In this document: in pieces, positions 27,160 through 42,092 of the stretch | Numbering within the stretch: the stretch's first letter is position 1 | Layout of the letters: each line of letters starts with the position of its first letter | NCBI GenBank assembly: GCA_011526565.1 | Contig: WYBL01000004.1 | Coordinates: 1 to 64,000 of the forward strand | DNA length: 64,000 nt | From: Acidobacteriota bacterium | Lineage (GTDB): Bacteria; Acidobacteriota; Vicinamibacteria; Fen-336 | Reading direction: 5' to 3' | Translations under genes and position numbers: made by a program | Notes under the pieces: model-generated | What the model was told of the DNA's origin: nothing | Seen by the model: only the letters and a program-made list of their open reading frames with translations | Database searches by the model: none

Positions 27160-28281
27160 ATGGCACGCGATGCGATCGACCCGGCAACTCTGGCGTCCCT
27201 GCACGGCCGCAGCCTGCTGCTGACGCAAGACTGGACCACTCCGGAACTGGACGCGCTGCTGGGGCTGGCGCAGCGGTTCGCCGCCCTCGACCGGGCGGGC
27301 CGGCCGTCGGCCCTGCTCCCCTCGCAACTGGCATACGCCCTGTTCTTCGACAACTCCACGCGCACCAAGTCCGCCTGGGCCGGGGCGGCCGCCCGGCTGG
27401 GGATGGCGCCGGTCATCGTGGACGGCTCGTCGACCCAGGTCGCCCACGGCGAGACCGCGGCCGAGACCGGGGCGATGCTGGGCATGAACGCCCACGCGCT
27501 CGGCATCCGCCACGACCTGATCCTCGGCGAGGGCAACCGCTTCATGCACGAGGTGAAGGCCGGCATCGACGGCTACCTCGCCGCGACCGGCGACCCGCGG
27601 GTGGTGCCGATCGTCAACCTCCAGTGCGACGTCGACCACCCGACCCAGACCCTCGCCGACCTGCTGTGGCTGCGCGAGAAGCTGGGCGACCTGCGCGGGA
27701 AGAAGATCGCCGTGTCCTGGGCCTACTCGCCGTCGTACGCGAAGCCGCTGTCGGTGCCGCAGGGCCTGATCACGCTGCTGGCCCGCTTCGGCGCGCACGT
27801 CACGCTGGCCCAGCCGGAGGGCTACCGGCTGATGGAAGAGCCGATGGGAGCCGCGGCCGCCAACGCCGCCGCCTCCGGCGGTTCGTTCCGCGCGGTGTCG
27901 TCGATGGACGAGGCGTTCGCGGGCGCCCATGCCGTGTACCCGAAGTCGTGGGGCCCGTGGGACCTGATGGTGGAGCGGGTCGAGGCCAACCGCGCGGGCG
28001 ACAAGGCGCGGATGGGCGACATCGAGAAGCGCGCGCTCTCGCGCAACGCGGGCCACAAGGACTGGATCTGCGACGAGCGGCGGATGGCGCTGACGGCGGA
28101 CGCGCTCTACCTGCACTGCCTGCCCGCGGACATCGGCGCCGAGGTCAGCCCCGGCGTGATGGACCGCTTCCGCGTCGAGGTGGCGCGCGAGGCGAACTGG
28201 AAGGTGTACGTGGTGATGGCGCTGCTGGCCGCGGCCAAGGTGGACGACCTGCCCGCGCGGCTCGCGGCGCTCGACAAGTGA
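27160..28281 (+). CDS. ygeW: Knotted carbamoyltransferase YgeW
   Basis: The 373-residue product has the carbamoyl-phosphate loop FFDNSTRTKSAW. The YgeW-type stretches AHGETAAETG, LQCDVDHPTQTLADL, SWAYSPSYAKPLSVPQGLI, AVYPKSWGPWDLM and LHCLPADI are present. It matches E. coli YgeW along its length, including the knotted region. It probably moves a carbamoyl group between a ureido substrate and phosphate, feeding carbamoyl phosphate to ATP synthesis. GTG 27151 is an alternative start; neither has a strong ribosome binding site. It overlaps the next gene by 4 bp. Confidence 0.92.
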   Translation: MARDAIDPATLASLHGRSLLLTQDWTTPELDALLGLAQRFAALDRAGRPSALLPSQLAYALFFDNSTRTKSAWAGAAARLGMAPVIVDGSSTQVAHGETAAETGAMLGMNAHALGIRHDLILGEGNRFMHEVKAGIDGYLAATGDPRVVPIVNLQCDVDHPTQTLADLLWLREKLGDLRGKKIAVSWAYSPSYAKPLSVPQGLITLLARFGAHVTLAQPEGYRLMEEPMGAAAANAAASGGSFRAVSSMDEAFAGAHAVYPKSWGPWDLMVERVEANRAGDKARMGDIEKRALSRNAGHKDWICDERRMALTADALYLHCLPADIGAEVSPGVMDRFRVEVAREANWKVYVVMALLAAAKVDDLPARLAALDK

Positions 28282-29852
28282 AGGCGCAGGTGAACCCGAT
28301 GACGCCCGACACCCTCGACCAGCGGATCGCCGCTCTCGCGGCCCGCGACCTGCCGCTCGCCACCCGCATCCTGCGCGAGGCGATCCGCATCCCCGCCGAC
28401 TACGTCGACAGGCCCGTGGAGCAGGGCGGCGACCCGCTGTGCGGCCTCTCCAACCACGAGGGGCCGCGAATGGAGTACCTGAAGCGGATGGTGGTCGAGG
28501 CCGGCGCGGTGCGCCGTCCCGGGGACGTCGACTTCGACGCCTACGGCAACCTCGTCTGGTCGGTGCAGGACGAGAGCGACGGCATCCCGGCGCGCGACAA
28601 GAAGGTCGTCTACCTCGACGGCCACGCCGACACGGTGCGCGCGCTGCGCTCCGACTGGCTCGAAAAGACGAACGGCGGCATCGACGCCTACGACGGCGTG
28701 GTCGATCTCGCCCGCGTCGACCGCGAGGTGCTGCGCGGCCTGCTCGGCTACCTGCCGCCCGACGACGAGTGGGGCCACCTGCTGTTCGGCCGCGGCTCCG
28801 CCGACCAGCTCGCGGGCGTCGTGTCGCAGATCGTCGCCACCCGCATCCTGCTCGAGCTGGCCCCCGCGGGCGCGCTGCGCGGCGTCATCGTGCGCTCGTA
28901 CGCGACGGCCGCCGAGGAGGACAACGACGGCGGCGGGCCGCTGCACCTGGTCGGCCACGTGCTGCCCGGCGCGGGCCCGGAGCTGGTCCCCGACGTCGTG
29001 ATCCTGACCGAGGGCACGGGCGACGCGAACAAGGGCGCACTCGGCATCTACCGCGGCCAGCGCGGGCGGATGCAGATCGAGGTGGTCGTGACCGGCCGCT
29101 CGTGCCACGGGTCGATGCCGTGGGAAGGCCTCAACCCGTTCGAGCACGGCGGCGCGATCGTCGCCGAGGCCGCGCGGCGCTACGACGCCCGCGACGGCTT
29201 CCTCGACCACCCGTTCCTCGGCCACGGCACGCGCACGGCCTCGTGGGCGAAGCTCGACACGCCGTCGGACTGCGCGGTGCCCGAGAAGCTGACGCTGCGC
29301 TTCGACCGCCGGCTGACGCTGGGCGAGACGCCGGAGCAGGCGCTGAAAGACGTCGAGGCGCTCGACGCCGTGCGCGCCGCGCGGGCGGCGGGGCTGAAGG
29401 TCGAGATCGCGGTGCCGCCGTACCGCGAGAGGACCTGGCGCGGTTACCTCGCCGACAATCCGCAGGTCTACCGCGGCTGGCTGACGCCGGAGGATCATCC
29501 CGCGATTCGAGCGGCGGTGGCGGCCTATCGCGGCGTGGTCACGCCGCACGTCGTGGAGCCGGCCGGCGGTGCGCAGAAGGCCACGCTGCGCCGCGAGCCC
29601 CGCGTCGACCGCTGGATCTTCTCCACGGACGGCGTCGGCTTCCCGGTGAAGGCCGACGACGCCCGCATCGCGGTGCCCGAGGGCAAGCGCTGGATCACGT
29701 CCGGCGACGTCAGGCACCCGGCGATGTTCGGCATCGGCGCGGGCGTGGAGCAGAACACCCACCGCGTCGGCGAGAACGTCGACCTCCGCGAGCTGCAGCA
29801 CGCGATCGCCGTGATCGCCCGCTTCCCGAGCGCGTTCGTCGCCACGGCCTGA
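28278..29852 (+). CDS. ygeY: YgeY-type M20 hydrolase, enlarged
   Basis: The product has 524 residues from GTG 28278 (GTGA overlap) or 517 from ATG 28299; E. coli YgeY is about 400. Core matches: LDGHADTV, GRGSADQLAG, ATAAEEDNDG, YRGQRGRMQIEVVVTGRSCH, FDRRLTLGETPEQAL, RWIFSTDGVGFP and EQNTHRVGENV. Metal ligands of the M20 fold are kept. Extra sequence is seen near residues 85-165 and around 370-440. YgeY is linked to anaerobic uric acid degradation, where it is thought to act on a ureido/amino intermediate. Confidence 0.88.
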   Translation: MKAQVNPMTPDTLDQRIAALAARDLPLATRILREAIRIPADYVDRPVEQGGDPLCGLSNHEGPRMEYLKRMVVEAGAVRRPGDVDFDAYGNLVWSVQDESDGIPARDKKVVYLDGHADTVRALRSDWLEKTNGGIDAYDGVVDLARVDREVLRGLLGYLPPDDEWGHLLFGRGSADQLAGVVSQIVATRILLELAPAGALRGVIVRSYATAAEEDNDGGGPLHLVGHVLPGAGPELVPDVVILTEGTGDANKGALGIYRGQRGRMQIEVVVTGRSCHGSMPWEGLNPFEHGGAIVAEAARRYDARDGFLDHPFLGHGTRTASWAKLDTPSDCAVPEKLTLRFDRRLTLGETPEQALKDVEALDAVRAARAAGLKVEIAVPPYRERTWRGYLADNPQVYRGWLTPEDHPAIRAAVAAYRGVVTPHVVEPAGGAQKATLRREPRVDRWIFSTDGVGFPVKADDARIAVPEGKRWITSGDVRHPAMFGIGAGVEQNTHRVGENVDLRELQHAIAVIARFPSAFVATA

Positions 29853-29862
29853 GCCGGGCGCC

Positions 29863-31068
29863 TCAGCGACAGGGCAGCCGCGGGCGGACGACGTCGGCGA
29901 GGGCTGCGGCCGCCGTCGCCTGGCCGTGGGCGTTCCAGTGCGAGTCGGTCTCGAAGAAGACCGGAGCGCGACGGCTCGCGCCGGTCTTCAGCGCCGCCGT
30001 GAAGTCGAGCTCGGGCACACCCACCCGGCGCGCGATCTGGAGCACGCGCTCGGCCACGGCCGATCGCCGGTACTTCTCGTCGAGCACGTAGCGAACCTGG
30101 GTCAGCTCCCAGGAGGCGTCGTCGACTTCCATCCGGCTCGGGATGTAGGCGAGGAGCAGTTCGCCGCCGTCGTCGCGCACCGCGCGAGCCAGGGACTGCA
30201 GCGTCCACGTGAACGCGGACCACGCGGGCCGCAGGTGGCCCAGCTCGGGCACCCGGTACAGCCGCATCTCCTCGTTGAGCTCGAGGGTGCGCAGCGGCTC
30301 CCACAGGCCCAGTGCGGCGAGCCGGTTGTACTGGCGCGCCGAGACGCGCTCGAGGTGGTTCTTGACGAACTCCAGCAGGTACGAGGGCGGCTTCGGCTGG
30401 GCGACCGGCGTCGCCCGCTGCGGCGGTTCGTACCGCGGCAGCGGGAAGTTGGTCACGCGGGGGCCGGCGTCCTCGAAGGCCAGCCGCGGCTTCGGGTAGG
30501 GCCCGTACTTCTCCTGTACGAGGTAGGGGATGTCGTTGTGATACACGAACAGCACGACGAGGTCCGGCCGGTAGCGGCGGCCCTCCTCGCGGTAGAAGAG
30601 GAACTCCTGGTCGGTGCTGTAGCCCACCGTGCCGCCGTTGACGACCTCCGCGCGGCAGCCGCGCTGCGCCAGCTCAGCCTGGAGGCGCCCGGTGACCGTG
30701 CTGGCGTCGTCGACCATGAACGCCTCGACGAACGAGTCTCCGAGAGCCAGCACCCGCGCCACGCCGGGGGAGCGCTCGTGGGCCAACTCCGGCCCACGCA
30801 GCCCGCGGCTGTTGACCCGGTAGCGGGTCTGGAAGTCGCGGCGGTCGTAGCGGGCTTCGGCCCCCGGGATCTTGCGCCAGCCGAGCAGCGGGTCGGGCTC
30901 CGTGTAGACGTTGCGCTCCTGCTGTTCCTTGCCGCCGCGAGCCGGTCCCGAGAGCGCAATCCGCAGGGCCAGCTCCGCTGCCAGGAGGCAGATGGCGACG
31001 CTGCAGGCCGACAGCGTCAGATTGACGGCGAGGCTGCGCAGCCTGGAGGCGAGGGAGGGCGGGAGCAT
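29863..31068 (-). CDS. Membrane-anchored SGNH/GDSL hydrolase-like protein
   Basis: The 401-residue product has one N-terminal transmembrane helix (about 13-36) followed by an SGNH fold. Block I is VLALGDSFVEAF (Ser), the Gly block is NGGTVGYSTDQE, and the Asn block is VYHNDIPYL. The terminal DSHWNAHG gives the Asp-His pair. It resembles AlgX/DltD-like acyl-group hydrolases or transferases of the cell envelope. It ends 10 bp from the ygeY stop (convergent) and lies 25 bp downstream of the nitrilase, with its own TATCAT box at 31083-31088. A direct link to the catabolic genes is doubtful. Confidence 0.8.
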   Translation of the reverse strand: MLPPSLASRLRSLAVNLTLSACSVAICLLAAELALRIALSGPARGGKEQQERNVYTEPDPLLGWRKIPGAEARYDRRDFQTRYRVNSRGLRGPELAHERSPGVARVLALGDSFVEAFMVDDASTVTGRLQAELAQRGCRAEVVNGGTVGYSTDQEFLFYREEGRRYRPDLVVLFVYHNDIPYLVQEKYGPYPKPRLAFEDAGPRVTNFPLPRYEPPQRATPVAQPKPPSYLLEFVKNHLERVSARQYNRLAALGLWEPLRTLELNEEMRLYRVPELGHLRPAWSAFTWTLQSLARAVRDDGGELLLAYIPSRMEVDDASWELTQVRYVLDEKYRRSAVAERVLQIARRVGVPELDFTAALKTGASRRAPVFFETDSHWNAHGQATAAAALADVVRPRLPCR

Positions 31069-31093
31069 GACGGCCGCAGCCGATGATAGGAGA

Positions 31094-32022
31094 TCAGTAG
31101 ATGTCGGGGCGCTGGTCGCGCGGCAGGTTCCAGCCCGACGGGTCGGGGCGGACCCGCTCGTCGAGGTCGAGGTCGGCGACGACGAGCTCCGGCGGCGTCC
31201 CGGGCAGCCGCGGCAGCGCGCCGTTGGGCCCGACGAAGTAGCTCTGGCCGAAGTACTCCTGGTTCCACGGCTTCTCGACGCCGCGGCGGTTGGAGCCCCC
31301 GAAGAAGACGTTGTGGCGCGCGGCGTCGGTCGGGAACTCGAGGTCCCACATCCGCCGCGACTTGGCGCCGAAGGTGACGGCCGGGCACAGGATCAGCTCG
31401 GCGCCGTTCTGCGCCACGGCCTGGACCGCGTCGGGGAAGTGGCGGTCGTAGCAGATCAGGATGCCCAGCCGCACGAGCGGTGTCTGGAACACGGGGAAGT
31501 AGGGGTTCTTCGACACGTTGGCGGGCCAGTCGCCGAGATCCCCGTCGCTGCGCTCGTAGTAGGCCGTCTCGGTGAACGAGCCCTGCTCGTTGGTGCCCTC
31601 GGGGATGTGGGTCTTGCGGTAGCGGCCGAGCACGGCGCCGTCGGGGCCGAACACCACAGCCGTGTTGAAGTAGCGGCCGGTGCGCGGGTCCTCTTCGTAG
31701 ATCGGCGCCACCAGCGTCATCCGGTGGCGCTCCGCCAGCGGCCGCATGCGCCGCGCGGTGGGCCCCTCGAGCGCGTCCTCCGAGAGCATCCGCCACATCG
31801 GGTCCCGGGTCAGCGCGAAGTAGGGCGCGGCGAACAGCTCGCCCATGCAGAGCACCTGGACGCCCAGGCGCGCGGCCTCGTCGATCAGGGCAGCGTGGTG
31901 GTCGAGGTTGGCGTCGCGCACGTCGTCGAGCCGCCCGGCCAGTGAGTGCAGGTCGGCCAGCGACTCGGGCATGTGCGGATACGCGTTGGAGGTCTCGGTC
32001 AGCGCCACGCGCAGGGGGCGGG

Positions 32023-32026
<4 letters not shown>
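31094..32026 (-). CDS. Nitrilase-superfamily amidohydrolase, beta-ureidopropionase type
   Basis: The 310-residue product has the Glu-Lys-Cys triad: [11 protein letters not shown] (Glu), [12 protein letters not shown] (Lys) and [12 protein letters not shown] (Cys). The flanking sequence (SPAT-like [10 protein letters not shown], later [20 protein letters not shown]) is closest to N-carbamoyl-beta-alanine amidohydrolase/N-carbamoylputrescine amidase. It likely removes a carbamoyl group as CO2 and NH3 from a 3-ureido acid. ATG 32026 overlaps the upstream stop (ATGA). It is the last of five coupled genes from xdhD. Confidence 0.85.
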
Positions 32027-34937
<2,911 letters not shown>

Positions 34938-34950
34938 CTCGGCTGTCTCC

Positions 34951-35967
34951 CTATCGCGGCAGTTCCCGCATCCGGCGCCAGAGGCGCTCCGCTTCGACGA
35001 CCGCACGCTCGCGCACCGCGGCGCGGCACGGCGCGGCGCCTTCCCGAGCCCGCTCCCAGGCCGCCCGGTCGGCCTCGCCGAAGGGCTCCCCGAAGCGCTC
35101 GGCCAGCAGCCGCTCGCCGGCCGCCGGCCGTCGCCGTGCGTGCCCGGGGTCGTCGCCGTGCTCCTCCGCAGCGGCCAGCAGGACGCGTTGCTCCTCCGCC
35201 ATGTCGGCCGGGTAGCCGTCGGTGCCCAGCGCGACCCGCGCCGAGTGGCGCAGCGCCTTCGGGTAGCCGACGCGGTTGCCGTGGTTCGAGCGCGGGTTCT
35301 GGACCAGCCAGCAGCCGGCGTCGCCGACGCGCGCGACCTCGTCGGCCGCGAGGTGCACGCCGTGCGCGAGGATCGAGCCCGGCACCAGGGCTCCCAGGCG
35401 GTCGAGGCGGTCCACGACGCCCGCGTAGCCGCGACGCCGCGCGTCGGCGACGTCGGCCGCGTCTTCCGCGACGTGCACGTGGAGCACGCTGCCGTGGTCG
35501 CGGGCCAGGGCCGCGGCCTCGCGGATCGTCTCGTCCGACACGGTGAACGAGGCGTGGAGCCCCACCGCCCCGCGCACCAGCGGCCGGCGGTTCTCGCGCA
35601 GGAAGCGGTCGCACTCGGCCAGCCCGGCCTTCGCCTCCGCCCGCGAGCCGTTGCGCTCGGTGGCGCCGTAGCAGAGCACGGCGCGCAGGCCGGCGGCCTG
35701 GCAGGCGTCGGCCAGCACGTCCAGCGAGCCGTCGACGAACGACGGCGACTCGTGGTGGTCGACGAGGCCGAAGCAGCCGAGAGCGAGCGCCTCGCTCGCG
35801 TAGAACTCGGCGCTGGCCGCGAGGCTGCGCTCGTCGAGGCAGCGATCGAGCCGCCACCACAGCCGGCCGAGGATCTGCAGGAAGTTCTCGGGCGGCGGCT
35901 CGGGCGCGGGCATCCCCAGCGGCGCCAGGCCGCTGTAGAGATGGGTGTGGGCGTCGACCGCGAGCAA
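34951..35967 (-). CDS. ssnA: SsnA-type aminohydrolase reduced to the catalytic barrel
   Basis: About 338 residues from TTG 35967 (CTG 35976, overlapping the xdhD stop, is an alternative). The amidohydrolase barrel is complete: [11 protein letters not shown] (HxH), [29 protein letters not shown] (His), ILAHGVHL (His), [12 protein letters not shown] and [10 protein letters not shown] (Asp). E. coli SsnA is about 440 residues, with N- and C-terminal halves of a beta-sandwich. Here both halves are missing, and the protein resumes with the C-terminal helix LWRRMREL. The likely reaction is deamination of an aminopurine. TAG at 34951-34953. Confidence 0.85.
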   Translation of the reverse strand: MLAVDAHTHLYSGLAPLGMPAPEPPPENFLQILGRLWWRLDRCLDERSLAASAEFYASEALALGCFGLVDHHESPSFVDGSLDVLADACQAAGLRAVLCYGATERNGSRAEAKAGLAECDRFLRENRRPLVRGAVGLHASFTVSDETIREAAALARDHGSVLHVHVAEDAADVADARRRGYAGVVDRLDRLGALVPGSILAHGVHLAADEVARVGDAGCWLVQNPRSNHGNRVGYPKALRHSARVALGTDGYPADMAEEQRVLLAAAEEHGDDPGHARRRPAAGERLLAERFGEPFGEADRAAWERAREGAAPCRAAVRERAVVEAERLWRRMRELPR

Positions 35968-35972
35968 GGGCC

Positions 35973-38630
<2,658 letters not shown>

Positions 38631-38697
38631 CCGCCCTTTCCTCCGAGGTCCGCAGTCTAGACGACCGGGCCCGCGCGGGCACGCCCGCAAACGAAAA

Positions 38698-38721
38698 CGG
38701 GGGAGGCCGAAGCCTCCCCCG
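38698..38721 (-). terminator. Intrinsic terminator of groESL
   Basis: Read on the minus strand, a perfect 10-bp stem (CGGGGGAGGC with GCCTCCCCCG, TTCG tetraloop) is followed by GTTTTCGTTT. It lies 49-72 bp after the groEL stop and 68 bp before xdhD, separating the two units. It is the clearest rho-independent terminator in the window. Confidence 0.85.
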
Positions 38722-38730
38722 CGGGAGCGT

Positions 38731-38754
38731 GGCCGCGGGCGAGAGCCCGCGGCC
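38731..38754 (-). terminator. Second hairpin after groEL
   Basis: GGCCGCGGGC at 38731-38740 pairs perfectly with GCCCGCGGCC at 38745-38754 across a 4-nt loop (TCTC on the minus strand). It precedes the T-tract terminator on the transcript. No T-tract directly follows, so it may stabilise the mRNA end or assist termination. Confidence 0.5.
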
Positions 38755-38769
38755 GGTCGCTCGTGCGGA

Positions 38770-40395
<1,626 letters not shown>

Positions 40396-40422
40396 TCAGT
40401 TCTCCTTACAGAACCCTGGGGA

Positions 40423-40710
40423 TCAGCCGATGACCGCGAGGACTTCGTCCTCGCGCAGGATCAGCACCTCTTCGCCGTCGACCTTGATGTCCGTGCCGGC
40501 GTACTTGCCGAACAGGATCTTGTCGCCGACCTTGACGTCCATCGAGAGCTTGGTGCCGTTGTCGAGAACCTTCCCGGTGCCCACGGCGAGCACCTCGCCC
40601 TCCTGGGGCTTCTCCTTGGCCGTGTCGGGGATGATGATCCCGCCCTTGACGGTCTCCTTCTCCTCGATCCGGCGGACCAGCAGGCGGTCGTGCAGCGGAC
40701 GAACCTTCAT
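40423..40710 (-). CDS. groES: Co-chaperonin GroES
   Basis: The 95-residue product reads [20 protein letters not shown], with the mobile loop [20 protein letters not shown]. It caps GroEL. The start at ATG 40710 is set by homology; a longer in-frame reading runs through the promoter and is rejected. The transcript likely begins near 40802 under a CIRCE-like operator. Confidence 0.99.
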   Translation of the reverse strand: MKVRPLHDRLLVRRIEEKETVKGGIIIPDTAKEKPQEGEVLAVGTGKVLDNGTKLSMDVKVGDKILFGKYAGTDIKVDGEEVLILREDEVLAVIG

Positions 40711-40808
40711 CGTCTCGTCATCTCCTTGAGAACAAAGAACTTGGACACCGAAAGCGCTTTCTCGGGGGAGCGCCGCTCGGACCTGGCACTCGACCCCGTC
40801 GACTGCCA

Positions 40809-40837
40809 AATCTAGGGGGCGTCTAGCACTCTGTCAA
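40809..40837 (-). promoter_or_regulatory. Sigma-70-type promoter of groESL
   Basis: On the minus strand a perfect -35 TTGACA (40837-40832) is 17 bp from a -10 TAGATT (40814-40809). It lies about 100 bp upstream of groES and overlaps the CIRCE-like inverted repeat at 40823-40849. It is the best-matching promoter in the window. Confidence 0.75.
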
Positions 40838-40849
40838 GTCGAGCGCCAG
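40823..40849 (-). promoter_or_regulatory. CIRCE-like operator (candidate HrcA site)
   Basis: Half-sites CTAGCACTC (40823-40831) and GAGCGCCAG (40841-40849) are separated by exactly 9 bp, as in CIRCE (TTAGCACTC-N9-GAGTGCTAA). The left half matches 8 of 9 positions, the right 6 of 9. It covers the -35 box. HrcA repression of groESL is therefore likely. No hrcA gene is in the window. Confidence 0.65.
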
Positions 40850-40863
40850 CGGCCGCCCGGCTG

Positions 40864-41064
40864 CTACCCGATCTTGTATTCGGTGATCTTCTTGCCGAGC
40901 GTGTTGCGGTGGATGCGCAGCTCGCCGGCGGCGCGGCTGAGGTTGCCGCCGTGGCGCTGGAGCACGCGGGCGATGAAGCGCTTCTCGAACTCGCGGCGCG
41001 CCTCGGCGAACCGGATGCCGCGGTCCACCATCTGGGTGATCAGCGCGTCCATCTCCTGCTTCAT
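40864..41064 (-). CDS. Small Fis-type helix-turn-helix protein
   Basis: The product has 66 residues. The C-terminal part (RVLQRHGGNLSRAAGELRIH, then RNTLGKKITEYKIG) is a Fis/NtrC-type DNA-binding domain, with no receiver or ATPase domain. The N-terminal half is one helix likely used for dimerisation. It follows purC by 6 bp, so probably shares its transcript. It could be a nucleoid-associated Fis-like regulator. A small protein like this cannot activate sigma-54 by itself. Confidence 0.7.
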   Translation of the reverse strand: MKQEMDALITQMVDRGIRFAEARREFEKRFIARVLQRHGGNLSRAAGELRIHRNTLGKKITEYKIG

Positions 41065-41070
41065 CGGTCT

Positions 41071-41997
41071 CTAGTCCAGTTCCCGGCCCGTGAGGCGGCG
41101 GAACGCCTCGCGGTACTTGTCGCGCGTGCGGGCGACGACATCGGCCGGCAGCTCGGGGGCCGGCGGGCGCTTGTCCCACCGCCGGGCCTCCAGCCAGTCG
41201 CGCACGTACTGCTTGTCGAAGGAGGGTTGCGGCCCGCCGGGAGCGTAGCCGTCCCGGGGCCAGAAACGCGAGGAGTCGGGCGTCAGCGCCTCGTCGATCC
41301 AGATCAGGCGCGCCTCTTCGCCCGCATCCCCCAGCAGGCCGAACTCGAACTTGGTGTCGGCCAGCAGGATGCCGCACTCGGCCGCGTGGCGGCGGGCGCG
41401 CTCGAACAGCGCCAGGCTGGTCTCGCGCAACTGGGCCGCGCGCCGCACGCCGACCGTCGCGGCCATCGCCTCGAAGGAGATGTTCTCGTCGTGGCCGACG
41501 TCGGCCTTGGTCGCCGGCGTGAAGATCGCCGGCTCGAGCCGGTCGGCCTCGCGCAGACGGGCGGGCAGGGGGATGCCGCAGACGTGGCCGGTCGCCTGGT
41601 AGTCCTTCCAGCCCGAACCCGCCAGGTGCCCGCGGACGACGCACTCGACAGGCAGCGGCTCGGTGCGGGCGACCAGCATCGAGCGGCCCTCGAGCTGATC
41701 GCGGAACGGCCGCAGCGAGGCGGGGTAGTCGTCGACCTCGGCGCTGATCACGTGATTGACCACGACGTCCGCGAGCAGCCGGAACCAGAACAGCGAGATC
41801 TGGGTCAGCACCCGGCCCTTGTCGGGGATCGGCGTCGGCAGCACCACGTCGAAGGCGCTGAGGCGATCGGTGGCGACGACCAGCAGCCGGTCGCCGAGGT
41901 CGTAGACGTCGCGCACCTTGCCGCGCCGCCACAGCGTGTGGCCGGGCAGGTGGGTCTCGAACAGGGCGGGCCGACCCGCGGCGTCTTCGTGCGACAT
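41071..41997 (-). CDS. purC: Phosphoribosylaminoimidazole-succinocarboxamide synthase
   Basis: The 308-residue product of the larger purC type makes SAICAR from CAIR, aspartate and ATP in purine synthesis. Motifs: GKVRDVYDLGDRLLVVATDR, LSAFDVVLPTPIPDKGRVLT, ECVVRGHLAGSGWKDY and DTKFEFG. The C-terminal SFDKQYVRDWL stretch is typical. A TTGCGC/TAGACT promoter lies about 50 bp upstream. It is transcribed with the Fis-like gene. Confidence 0.95.
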   Translation of the reverse strand: MSHEDAAGRPALFETHLPGHTLWRRGKVRDVYDLGDRLLVVATDRLSAFDVVLPTPIPDKGRVLTQISLFWFRLLADVVVNHVISAEVDDYPASLRPFRDQLEGRSMLVARTEPLPVECVVRGHLAGSGWKDYQATGHVCGIPLPARLREADRLEPAIFTPATKADVGHDENISFEAMAATVGVRRAAQLRETSLALFERARRHAAECGILLADTKFEFGLLGDAGEEARLIWIDEALTPDSSRFWPRDGYAPGGPQPSFDKQYVRDWLEARRWDKRPPAPELPADVVARTRDKYREAFRRLTGRELD

Positions 41998-42051
41998 CGT
42001 CCTTGGGAAACTTTCCGTGGCCGCCGCGTTCCAGCACCCGGCAGGGCGCGG

Positions 42052-42081
42052 AGTCTACTGGATCGCCGCGCGCGGGCGCAA
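42052..42081 (-). promoter_or_regulatory. Candidate promoter for purC
   Basis: On the minus strand TTGCGC (42081-42076) and TAGACT (42057-42052) are 18 bp apart. The initiation site would fall near 42045, giving a leader of about 48 nt before the purC ATG at 41997. The -35 box is weak (3 of 6 matches). The -10 matches the TAGANT form seen elsewhere in the window. Confidence 0.4.
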
Positions 42082-42092
42082 GACGGAAAAGT

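Noticed and set aside
38641..38697. A full promoter for xdhD
   Set aside because: TAGACT is well placed, but no -35 sequence lies 16-18 bp away. It is kept only as part of the -10 observation.
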